A stretch of 64,000 nucleotides of DNA. It comes from Pseudomonas sp. Gutcm_11s. GTDB taxonomy: Bacteria; Pseudomonadota; Gammaproteobacteria; Pseudomonadales; Pseudomonadaceae. This document shows, piece after piece, positions 44,055 through 51,897 of the stretch (its first letter is position 1; every line of letters begins with the position of its first letter). Both the position numbers and the translations under genes were made by a program. The stretch is from the NCBI RefSeq assembly GCF_028649395.1, contig NZ_JAQSUW010000011.1:54181-118180 (forward strand), read 5' to 3'. A model generated the notes under the pieces. It searched no databases. It saw only the letters and a list, made by a program, of their open reading frames with translations, and was not told the DNA's origin.

Positions 44055-45434
44055 ATGTCCGAACCCACATTGGCGCGGCGCCTGGCCCGCTATGCCTGCA
44101 ATCTATCCATCGATGATCTGCCCGACACGGTGACCGCCTGCGTGCGCCGGCGCTTCGTCGACAGCCTGGCCTGCATCCTCGGCGCCTACGGCGCGAAGCC
44201 GGTGGAGGCGGCCATCGCGGTGGCCACGCAGGTGCACCAGCCGGCGTCCAGCGTATTCGGCACCGATCTGCGTACCACGCCGGAACTGGCCGCCTTCGCC
44301 AACGGCATCATGGTCCGCTTCCTCGACTACAACGACGGCTACATGGGCCTTGAGCCCGGCCACCCCAGCGACAGCATTCCCGCCTGCCTGGCCCTGGCCG
44401 AGGCCGAAGGCGCCACGGGCAGCGAGCTGATCATGGCCATCGTCATCGCCTACGAAATCCAGATGCGCCTGCAGGACGCCGCCAGCCTGAACAAGCGCGG
44501 CTGGGACCACGTCAACTACATCAACGTGGCGATGGCCGCCGCGGCTGCGCGGCTGATGCGGCTGGACGAGGAGCAGGCCGAGCAGGCGATCAACATCGCC
44601 CTCTGCGCGCACCTGGCAATGCGTCAGGTGCGTTCGGGCTCGCTGTCCGACTGGAAGGGCTGCTCGGCGGCGAACGCGGCGCGCAACGCCATCTTCGCCG
44701 CCAGTCTGGCACGCCACTGCATGACCGGACCGGCACCGGTGTTCGAGGGTGACATGGGGTTCTTCCGCCAGGTGACGGGTGAGTTCAGTCTGGATGTCGA
44801 GCGCTTCGGCAATCGTGCGAACGGCGACTTCGCTATCCTGCGTTCGCTGACCAAGACTTTCCCTACCAATGGCGAGTTGCACACGGCGGTGTGGGCTGGC
44901 ATCGACCTGCGTGCGCGGGTTGGCGATCTCGACGCCATCGAGACCATCCACATCGAAACCTCGGAGTTCAACCGCCGGGTGCTCGCCGACCCGGAGAAGT
45001 GGCGGCCGCGCACGCGCGAAACCGCCGATCACAGCCTGCCCTACAACGTCGCGCGGGCCCTGCTGGATGGCGACATCACCCTGGATTCCTACGCGCCAGA
45101 GCAGATCGCCGACCCGCGCGCCATCGCCCTGATGAGCCGCACCACTGTCAGCGAAGACCCGGCGCTGACCCAGCGTTTTCCCCAGCAGCTGGGCAACCGG
45201 GTGACGCTGACCCTGCGTTCTGGCGAAGTGCTTAGCAGCGAAATGCTCAGCGGTCCCGGCTCCCTGGAAACGCCGATGAGCGATGCCGACTTCGAACGCA
45301 AGTTGCGCAAGATGGCGGCGCCGCATATCGACCGCAGGGCCCAGGATGAGGTGCTGGCGTTCGTCGCCGGGCTGGAGCGGCAGCAGGATTACTCACCGCT
45401 CTTCCAGCCCATGCTGGTGAAGTCGCTTGGCTAG
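44055..45434 (+). CDS. MmgE/PrpD family protein
   Basis: 459 aa of the 2-methylcitrate dehydratase / cis-aconitate decarboxylase fold (RFVDSLACILGAYG, RFLDYNDGY, GWDHVNYINVAMAAAAARL, RETADHSLPY). Characterised members dehydrate 2-methylcitrate or decarboxylate cis-aconitate; which applies is not visible. GGAGA precedes the ATG. It is the last gene of the transporter-led operon. Confidence 0.88.
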   Translation: MSEPTLARRLARYACNLSIDDLPDTVTACVRRRFVDSLACILGAYGAKPVEAAIAVATQVHQPASSVFGTDLRTTPELAAFANGIMVRFLDYNDGYMGLEPGHPSDSIPACLALAEAEGATGSELIMAIVIAYEIQMRLQDAASLNKRGWDHVNYINVAMAAAAARLMRLDEEQAEQAINIALCAHLAMRQVRSGSLSDWKGCSAANAARNAIFAASLARHCMTGPAPVFEGDMGFFRQVTGEFSLDVERFGNRANGDFAILRSLTKTFPTNGELHTAVWAGIDLRARVGDLDAIETIHIETSEFNRRVLADPEKWRPRTRETADHSLPYNVARALLDGDITLDSYAPEQIADPRAIALMSRTTVSEDPALTQRFPQQLGNRVTLTLRSGEVLSSEMLSGPGSLETPMSDADFERKLRKMAAPHIDRRAQDEVLAFVAGLERQQDYSPLFQPMLVKSLG

Positions 45435-45687
45435 GTGGAACGCTTTCTAGCGTGCGAGAGCGGCCGACAGCAGGCGTCAGGCGGTAAGCCTGGCGCCGAA
45501 GGCTGCGCTGGCGCCATTCGAGCAGGCGCCACGGTTGTATCTGTGGGTGATGTTCCTGGCGATCATCAGCGCAACGGCCCTCATGGCCTACTCCACTGCA
45601 GCCGACGAGCTGTCGGTCGATTTCACGGAACATTTACAGAACGCAGGACACCTTACCGCTCATGTCGCCCTTTTTCAGGAGCCCCCT
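45435..45687. other. intergenic region before the retropepsin-like gene
   Basis: 253 bases. The downstream frame stays open back to 45535 and reads a hydrophobic stretch (YLWVMFLAIISATALMAY), possibly a remnant of a membrane protein or chance; I prefer the later start because of its ribosome site and signal peptide. Confidence 0.4.
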
Positions 45688-46203
45688 ATGAGCAGCTCGG
45701 CACCCGTTCTCGTCCTCTTGTCGTTGCTTGTCGCCGCCCCGGCAATCTCGGCCAATCAGCCCACCGCCAAGAGCATCGGCTGGATAGAGGAGGGCTTGCT
45801 GCTACCTGAAAATGTCTCGCTAAAGATGAAGCTGGACACGGGGGCGCTGACCTCGTCGATGGATGCATCGGATATCAAGCGCTTCGAGAAGGACGGTGAG
45901 AAGTGGGTGAAATTCAATGTCGAGGTACAGGACAGCAACACCGAGAAGTCGGTCAGCATCCCGTTCGAGCGTAAGGTGGAGCGCAACATCAAGGTAAGAG
46001 GCGCGGGTGGGGCTGACCGGCGCCCCGTGGTGCGCCTGAAGATGTGCATCGGCAACAAGATCTACGACGAAGAGTTCTCGCTCAACAACCGCAGCAAGAT
46101 GCTCTATCCGGTGCTGATTGGCCGGAGAACGCTGGAGCATCTCGGCGCCGTGGATGTTTCCCGCACCTTCACGGTCGAGCCGAAATGCAGCAAGACCAGT
46201 TAG
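45688..46203 (+). CDS. exported retropepsin-like aspartic protease family protein
   Basis: 171 aa from ATG 45688 with CAGGAG upstream and a signal peptide (MSSSAPVLVLLSLLVAAPAISA). The core KLDTGALTSSMDA carries the retropepsin Asp-Thr-Gly, and VLIGRRTLEHLGAVDV closes the fold. Databases often name the family ATP-dependent zinc protease, which the sequence does not support. Function in the periplasm is unknown. Confidence 0.85.
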   Translation: MSSSAPVLVLLSLLVAAPAISANQPTAKSIGWIEEGLLLPENVSLKMKLDTGALTSSMDASDIKRFEKDGEKWVKFNVEVQDSNTEKSVSIPFERKVERNIKVRGAGGADRRPVVRLKMCIGNKIYDEEFSLNNRSKMLYPVLIGRRTLEHLGAVDVSRTFTVEPKCSKTS

Positions 46204-46269
46204 GCCGTCTTCGCCCGCGAGTCAGTACCTGCAACTGGCCCTACACGGGCAGCCACAACCTGGCCTGAT

Positions 46270-47433
46270 CTACTGCGCGTGGGCCCATTCGACGCGATTG
46301 CGTCCTGAGGCCTTGCCCCGGTACAGCGCGGCATCGGCCTGCTGCATGGACTCGTCGAGTGCCTGGGCACTGCTGAATTCATTCGAAACACCGATGGTCA
46401 CGCTGCAGCGCAGCGGCCGAGTCGGACTGGCTCCCGGCACAGCACTGTGTTCGATCGCCGCCCGCGTGCGCTCTGCCAGCTGCAAGACTCCGGCCCTGTC
46501 GGTGTCCAGGCTGATGATCGCGAACTCCTCGCCGCCCAGGCGGCAGATCAGATCGCCTTGGCGGGCGTTGGCCTTGAGGACCTGGGCAACGTGGCACAGC
46601 ACGAGGTCACCGACCTTGTGGCCATGGGTGTCGTTGATGCTCTTGAAGTGGTCGATATCCACGATCAGCAGGTGTGCGGGCCCAGCGGTGCGGGAACGGA
46701 AGTGTGCATCCAGCCCATCCATCAGTCCGCGGCGGTTCAGCAGGCGGGTGAGCGGGTCATGGGCGGCCATGCTGCGCAGCTCATCGGTGAGGCGGCGCAA
46801 CACCAGCCAGACGGCGCAAGGCGGCAGCACCGTTCCGAGGAATGACATGTAGATGTAGAAAGTCCTCTGGAAACTGGTGTTCAGATCGAGCGCCGCCATG
46901 CCGCCGGAGAGGATCATCACCAGCTTCGCGGCGTTCAGTACGCAGATGCCGCCGATCAGCACGGCAAACACCACCATCTCGGCGCGTAGGTCCTTGGCCA
47001 CGGTGCGCCCGGCATAGAGCACGCCCACCATCATGGCTAGGAACAGTGTCGCGCACGAACCCGCCAGCAGGGCATGGCGCGCCTCACTGCCGAGCGCCCA
47101 TTGCACCAGTACCTGTGCCAGGGTGTAGCCACCGGCCAGCGCCAGCAGGGGGCGCCACACGGAGGTTGGCCGATCGAAGAAGCGCAGGGCGCCCAGCACA
47201 TAGGCGACGGGGGCGCACAGCGTCAGCGTGTGGTTGATGACGCTCATCACTCCCCAACCCGCGGGGCCGCCCAGCAACTGCAGGATGTAGGCGGTGCCGA
47301 GCAGGAAATTGCCCAGGGCAAAGACTTCCATGCCCATCTTCTTGCCATTCAGCCGTGTGCTGATCAGCAGGAACATCACGCAGAAACAGAGCAGGTGCAC
47401 GCAGAGCATGCCGAGGATGACGGTGGTGACCAT
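46270..47433 (-). CDS. membrane-bound diguanylate cyclase (GGDEF)
   Basis: 387 aa from ATG 47433 (the frame extends to 47556; neither start has a clear ribosome site). The N-terminal half has about six hydrophobic helices with no known sensor name; the C-terminal GGDEF domain has the active-site RLGGEEF, so it should make cyclic-di-GMP. I see no RxxD inhibitory site directly before it. Monocistronic. Confidence 0.9.
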   Translation of the reverse strand: MVTTVILGMLCVHLLCFCVMFLLISTRLNGKKMGMEVFALGNFLLGTAYILQLLGGPAGWGVMSVINHTLTLCAPVAYVLGALRFFDRPTSVWRPLLALAGGYTLAQVLVQWALGSEARHALLAGSCATLFLAMMVGVLYAGRTVAKDLRAEMVVFAVLIGGICVLNAAKLVMILSGGMAALDLNTSFQRTFYIYMSFLGTVLPPCAVWLVLRRLTDELRSMAAHDPLTRLLNRRGLMDGLDAHFRSRTAGPAHLLIVDIDHFKSINDTHGHKVGDLVLCHVAQVLKANARQGDLICRLGGEEFAIISLDTDRAGVLQLAERTRAAIEHSAVPGASPTRPLRCSVTIGVSNEFSSAQALDESMQQADAALYRGKASGRNRVEWAHAQ

Positions 47434-47652
47434 GGATTCGGGCAAGTGAGGAGCCAGCGATGGAAGCCGAGCACTGAAGGAATATTGGAAGCGCGCGATC
47501 CCTGGGCGCTGCCAGCGAGTTGGGCATTGCCAGGCAGTATCGCAAATCCTGATCACATGTATTGCAGGAAGATAATCCGACGGTCCCGCGCGCAGTTGGC
47601 CGACTAGAGAGGGGAGCGAGCTCTGTTCAGGGCAAAGCTGGAAATAGCGTCC

Positions 47653-47850
47653 CTATTCTGCTTTGCCGTCCAGCGCCACATGGCGCATCTCTTCCTCGAT
47701 GGCGGCCACGGCCTTTTGCCGCATGGCCAGGCCAAGCGATTTTTCTTCGCTGTCGATTGGATATTGCTCAAGCGCGTAGCGCTCAAGCTCGGCCTGCGCC
47801 ACGTTGCGGCGCTCGCGCATGACTATCAGTTCTGGGTGTTCAAGGCTCAT
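47653..47850 (-). CDS. small conserved-looking hypothetical protein
   Basis: 65-aa, strongly helical, charged protein (MSLEHPELIVMRERRNVAQA at the start). GAGGAGCGAGCC before the ATG is a strong ribosome site and codon use fits the genome, so I believe it is real. No function is recognised. Confidence 0.65.
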   Translation of the reverse strand: MSLEHPELIVMRERRNVAQAELERYALEQYPIDSEEKSLGLAMRQKAVAAIEEEMRHVALDGKAE

Positions 47851-47956
47851 GGCTCGCTCCTCGGGGTTGCCTGAGAGCTATGAGCGCGGAAAGCCTTGAA
47901 TTGCTCCGGCGATTTGAGTGGCCTGCGCCGTGCTTGCGAGTTTTCAGGGCACAAAG

Positions 47957-47988
47957 AAAAACCGGAGCCTGCATCAGGCTCCGGTTTT
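47957..47988 (-). terminator. terminator of the YcaC-like gene
   Basis: AAAACCGGAGCCTG-CAT-CAGGCTCCGGTTTT, 15 nt beyond the stop codon on the minus strand. Confidence 0.9.
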
Positions 47989-48002
47989 TTATGCGCGGTG
48001 GC

Positions 48003-48632
48003 TCACTTGCCGGCGGTCAGGGCGCTGTAGCTGGTGATCAGGTTGCGGTAGTCCGGGATATGGTCGGAGCAGATCTTGGCCAGGCCTTCCACGTCGTTGC
48101 GCCAGTCGCGGTGCAGCTCGCAGGCCACGGCGAACCAGTTCATCAGCTGCGCGCCGGCCTGGGTCATACGGCTCCAGGCGGAGTCACGGGTGATCTGGTT
48201 GAAGGTGCCGGAAGCATCGGTGACGACGAACACATCGAAACCTTCCTCGATCGCCGACAGGGCCGGGAACGCCACGCACACTTCGGTGACCACACCGGCG
48301 ATGATCAGCTGCTTCTTGCCGGTGGCCTTGATCGCCTTGACGAAGTCTTCGTTGTCCCAGGCGTTGATCTGGCCAGGGCGGGCGATGTACGGCGCGTCGG
48401 GGAACATCTCTTTCAGCTCGGGAACCAGCGGGCCGTTGGGGCCGGTTTCGAAGCTGGTGGTGAGGATGGTTGGCAGGTTGAAGAACTTGGCGAGGTCAGC
48501 CAGGGCCAGCACGTTGTTCTTGAACTTGTCCGGCTCGATGTCGCGAACCAGGGAGAGCAGGCCGGCCTGGTGGTCGACCAGCAGAACGACGGCGTTGTCT
48601 TTGTCCAGGCGGTTGTAGGTGGTGTTGGCCAT
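48003..48632 (-). CDS. YcaC-type isochorismatase-like cysteine hydrolase
   Basis: 209 aa with D20 (LLVDHQAGLL) and C119 (VVTEVCVAFPAL), two residues of the isochorismatase-like Asp-Lys-Cys triad, and the YcaC family body. The substrate is unknown. It diverges from a LysR gene, its likely regulator, across 156 bases. Confidence 0.9.
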   Translation of the reverse strand: MANTTYNRLDKDNAVVLLVDHQAGLLSLVRDIEPDKFKNNVLALADLAKFFNLPTILTTSFETGPNGPLVPELKEMFPDAPYIARPGQINAWDNEDFVKAIKATGKKQLIIAGVVTEVCVAFPALSAIEEGFDVFVVTDASGTFNQITRDSAWSRMTQAGAQLMNWFAVACELHRDWRNDVEGLAKICSDHIPDYRNLITSYSALTAGK

Positions 48633-48788
48633 GGTGAAGTCCTCGATTTGCTTTCAGTAGGTTCCGGCTGGGCCGGTGTTTGGTTTCGTCTTGCAGTGCG
48701 TCACTGCATGGAAGAAAGATTAAATTCGAGACCTTTGGCGCGCTAGACTGCGAAAATTGCCTCTAGCGTTCTATTTGGAGAACGATCT

Positions 48789-49694
48789 ATGGAAGACCTC
48801 AACAGCCTCTACTACTTCACCCAGGTGGTGGAGCGGGGCGGCTTCGCCGCAGCCGGGCGCGCGCTGGATATGCCCAAGTCCAAGCTCAGCCGGCGCATCG
48901 CCCAGCTCGAGGAGCGCCTCGGCGTGCGCCTGCTGCACCGCACCAGCCGCCACCTGTCGCTCACCGAGATCGGCCAGGAGTACTACCAGCGTTGCCTGGC
49001 GATGCGCGTGGAAGCCGAGGGGGCTGCGGAGGTCATCGAGCGCAACCGCTGCGAGCCGCGCGGCCTGGTGCGTCTGGCCTGCCCAACGACGCTGCTGAAT
49101 TCCTGGGTCGGGCCGATGCTGACCCGCTACATGCTCAAGTACCCGCTGGTGGAGCTGTACGTCGAGAGCACCAACCGCCGCGTGGATCTGCTCCACGAGG
49201 GCTTCGATGTCGCCCTGCGGGTGCGCTTTCCACCGCTGGAGAACACCGACATGGTGATGAAGGTGCTGGGCGCCAGTACCCAGTGCCTGGTGGGGCAACC
49301 GGGCCTTCTGGCCTCCCTGCCCCAGGACTTCGCCCCCGAGGAGCTGAGTCGTTTGCCGAGCCTGCACTGGGGCGGCGCGCAGCGCGACTATCAGTGGGAG
49401 TTGCTGGGGGCGGACGATGCGCGGCTGGTGATCGCGCACCAGCCGCGGATGATCACCGACGACCTGCTGGCCCTGCGCAATGGTGCGCTGGCCGGCGTGG
49501 GCATCGTGCACCTCCCGCGGGTGGCGGTGCGTGACGACCTGGCCGCCGGCACCTTGGTGGAAGTGCTGCCGGGCTGGTCGCCCAAGTGCGGCATCGTCCA
49601 CGCCATCTTCCCGTCGCGCCGCGGCCTGCTGCCCTCGGTACGCACCCTGATCGACTTCCTGGCCGAGGAGTTCAGCGAGAGCGACATGGCCTGA
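48789..49694 (+). CDS. LysR-family transcriptional regulator
   Basis: 301 aa with the N-terminal winged helix (YYFTQVVERGGFAAAGRALDMPKSKLSRRIAQLE) and a periplasmic-binding-like effector domain. Divergent orientation points to control of the YcaC-like hydrolase gene and of itself; the effector is unknown. Confidence 0.92.
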   Translation: MEDLNSLYYFTQVVERGGFAAAGRALDMPKSKLSRRIAQLEERLGVRLLHRTSRHLSLTEIGQEYYQRCLAMRVEAEGAAEVIERNRCEPRGLVRLACPTTLLNSWVGPMLTRYMLKYPLVELYVESTNRRVDLLHEGFDVALRVRFPPLENTDMVMKVLGASTQCLVGQPGLLASLPQDFAPEELSRLPSLHWGGAQRDYQWELLGADDARLVIAHQPRMITDDLLALRNGALAGVGIVHLPRVAVRDDLAAGTLVEVLPGWSPKCGIVHAIFPSRRGLLPSVRTLIDFLAEEFSESDMA

Positions 49695-49857
49695 TCGCGT
49701 GGGCTCTCTGCCATGAGCTGCCACGTGCTGTTCGGCGTTCCTTATGGTCCGTCTGCCTTCGCTATCGAGGACACAGTCTCGTTCGGTGGTCGGTCTGTTT
49801 TGTTTGTTTCGCACTTTTTGTGCTATATGTGTGCTTAACGAACGCCAGGAGTAAGCC

Positions 49858-50229
49858 ATGAGCGCGCTCAGCAAATCCGTTGCCCAGGCCGATGCCGTAC
49901 TGCTCAAGGCCCTGCTCAATACCCGTGAGCAGTTGGGCCTGACCCAGCAGGAACTGGCGGAGATAGTGGGCGTGAATCGCTCGGCCATCAGCCGCTGGAG
50001 CGACAGCGGCGGCCTGCGCCCGCAGAGCAAAACCGGCGAGCTGGCCTTGCTGCTGATCCGCATCTATCGTGCGCTGTTCGCCCTGTTCGGCGGCAACCTC
50101 GAAGACATGCGCCACTTCCTGCGTACCGAGAACCGCCACCTGGCTGGCGTGCCGTTGCAGCAGATGGCGCAGGTGCAGGGGCTGGTGCGCGTGGTGGAGT
50201 ATCTCGACGCGATCCGCGGCAAGGTCTGA
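49858..50229 (+). CDS. Xre/MbcA-ParS-type antitoxin of a RES-Xre module
   Basis: 123 aa: an N-terminal helix-turn-helix (LGLTQQELAEIVGVNRSAISRW) and a C-terminal DUF2384-like toxin-binding region (LLIRIYRALFALFGG, with VPLQQMAQVQGLVRVVEYLDAI). CAGGAG precedes the ATG. It would neutralise the RES toxin and repress the operon. Confidence 0.9.
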   Translation: MSALSKSVAQADAVLLKALLNTREQLGLTQQELAEIVGVNRSAISRWSDSGGLRPQSKTGELALLLIRIYRALFALFGGNLEDMRHFLRTENRHLAGVPLQQMAQVQGLVRVVEYLDAIRGKV

Positions 50230-50242
50230 TTTCCCTTCCGAT

Positions 50243-50260
50243 GCCCGGCCGAGGCCGGGC
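50243..50260 (+). promoter_or_regulatory. hairpin between antitoxin and toxin genes
   Basis: GCCCGGCC-GA-GGCCGGGC, a perfect 8-bp stem in the 46-nt gap, without a T-run; it could lower toxin expression relative to antitoxin. Confidence 0.5.
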
Positions 50261-50275
50261 CAAGTGAGTTCTGAT

Positions 50276-51028
50276 ATGGATATCTGGCAGGCCTGCGCCG
50301 GCGCAGAGCAGATGTTTCCACTGCGTGGGCGCCTGGTGCGCCTGGTGGAGAACCAGGAACAGGTCGCCACCGTGCAGTTGGTGGACACCCTGGAAGAGCA
50401 GGCGCTGCTCGAGCAGTTGCTGGAAGGCAGCAAGCCGCCGCTGCCGCCCAGCGAGGAGCCGCTGCACTATCTGTTGCACACGCCTTTTCGTTATCCACCG
50501 CTGCGCTGGGGCTCGCGCTTTGGCCGGCGCCATGAGCCGAGTCTGTTCTACGCCGCCTGCCGGCTGGAGACGGCGATGGCCGAGACGGCCTTCTACCGCT
50601 TCGTGCTGTGGCAGGGCATGGCGGTGCCGCCGCCCAGCGCGCGGATTCTCTCCCAGCATTCCTCCTTCGAGGCGCGTTATCAGGTGGAACGCGGCGTGCG
50701 CCTGCAGATGCCGCCGTTCGACCGCCATCGCGAGGTGCTGACCCACCGCAGCGACTATCGCGCCACCCATGAACTGGGCAGTGCAATGCGTGAAGCGGGG
50801 GTGGAAGCCTTCGAGTATCCGTCGGCGCGTTGCCCCCTTGGCGGCACCAATGTGGCGCTCTATGCGCCCGAGGCATTCAGTGAGCGGCGGCCGCGCAACG
50901 TGCAGCGCTGGCTATGCGAGACCACCGCCGGCTATGTGGCCTTCAAGAGCGCACAGATGCCGGACACGCCGCGCCTGTTTGGCGTGGAATTGTTCATGGT
51001 CGAGGGGCGTTTGCCGCAGCCGGCGTAA
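50276..51028 (+). CDS. RES-domain toxin
   Basis: 250 aa. The RES core shows the Arg in LRWGSRFGRR, Glu in ETAMAETAFYR and Ser in EYPSARC that name the family. RES toxins degrade NAD by phosphorolysis or hydrolysis, or ADP-ribosylate targets, and arrest growth. The product is larger than many RES toxins, with a roughly 75-residue N-terminal extension. The pair is a complete type II module. Confidence 0.88.
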   Translation: MDIWQACAGAEQMFPLRGRLVRLVENQEQVATVQLVDTLEEQALLEQLLEGSKPPLPPSEEPLHYLLHTPFRYPPLRWGSRFGRRHEPSLFYAACRLETAMAETAFYRFVLWQGMAVPPPSARILSQHSSFEARYQVERGVRLQMPPFDRHREVLTHRSDYRATHELGSAMREAGVEAFEYPSARCPLGGTNVALYAPEAFSERRPRNVQRWLCETTAGYVAFKSAQMPDTPRLFGVELFMVEGRLPQPA

Positions 51029-51435
51029 GGCCGGATGCCTCCGGCCGAGGGTGTGCAACAGGCCGCATGCCAGGGCTGGCGGTGCTCCGAAAGGGAGCGG
51101 GGTGCGCTCTAGAGCGGCGCACTTGTGCACAATCGCGAGGCAGCTTGTCAAGCTTCTGTCACAAAGCGTCGTAACCGCTTGATTCTCCGTGGTCATTTTT
51201 TAAGCTGCTGAAAAATAAGGATTTTTTACATTGGTGAAAAAAGCATCAGTTTGAGCCGAAGCCGCAGACAATGGGGGATGAGAAAGGTTTCCACCAAGTT
51301 GCCCACAAAGTTATCCACAGCTTCTGTGGATTTCTAGAGTTGTTGTTCTAGAGCGAGAGCCGTCGCGTTTGGCAAGTCTTTACCGGGCGAAAAAAGAGAG
51401 TAGAGTTGCGCGCCCCGAAGTCAGCCATTGCTTAC
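51029..51435. other. intergenic region with DnaA-box-like cluster
   Basis: 407 bases with no gene. It begins with a hairpin (GGCCGGA/TCCGGCC, 51029-51046), followed by an AT-rich stretch (51190-51260) and the box cluster at 51299-51333. Confidence 0.5.
51299..51333. promoter_or_regulatory. cluster of DnaA-box-like 9-mers
   Basis: TTGCCCACA (51299), consensus TTATCCACA (51311) and inverted AAATCCACA (51325-51333); the last two form a dyad around CTT. Confidence 0.55.
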
Positions 51436-51846
51436 ATGAATTCTCGCGTTCTGCCGGCCCAGCATCGTTCCGATGTCAGCCACCGGCTCCCGATCCGTCT
51501 GGCCTTCTGGCTTCTCGATCGTCCCCGCCTGGGGCATCACTCCAGCATCAAGCACTTCGCCGGCAGGCTGCTCAAGCGGCCGGCCCGCCAGGGTGTGGTC
51601 GCGGCGCAGAGTCGCCTCGGCCAGTTGCTGTGCCGCGACTGCGGCAACGCCCGCGATCGCCGCATAGGCCTGGAGTTGCTGCGCCAGGCTGCCCGCGCCA
51701 GCGATGTGCGCGCCCAGCTGGAACTGGGGCGCTTCTACTGCCAGGCGCGCCAGCGCGACCTGTTGCAGGCCCGCCACTGGCTGGACCTCGCCGCCGCCCA
51801 CGGTTCCCACGAGGCGAAGCGACTGCTGCAGCGCCTCACCCCCTGA
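51436..51846 (+). CDS. Sel1-like repeat protein
   Basis: 136 aa from ATG 51436; the frame extends to 51406 and neither start has a good ribosome site. Residues 55-130 carry two Sel1-type repeats (SRLGQLLCRDCGNARDRRIG and AQLELGRFYCQARQRDLLQA), a helical scaffold for protein contacts. Partner unknown. Confidence 0.75.
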   Translation: MNSRVLPAQHRSDVSHRLPIRLAFWLLDRPRLGHHSSIKHFAGRLLKRPARQGVVAAQSRLGQLLCRDCGNARDRRIGLELLRQAARASDVRAQLELGRFYCQARQRDLLQARHWLDLAAAHGSHEAKRLLQRLTP

Positions 51847-51897
51847 TTCACGCGGGTATACTGCCGGGCATTCCGACCCCCGACAGCGAGCCCGCCC

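Noticed and set aside
45535..45687. Longer N-terminus for the retropepsin-like protein, or a separate small membrane protein
   Set aside because: The start at 45688 has a ribosome site and yields a clean signal peptide; the upstream part has no ribosome site of its own.
51299..51333. Chromosomal replication origin
   Set aside because: Only three boxes and no dnaA, dnaN, rpmH or gidA neighbours; reported only as a box cluster.
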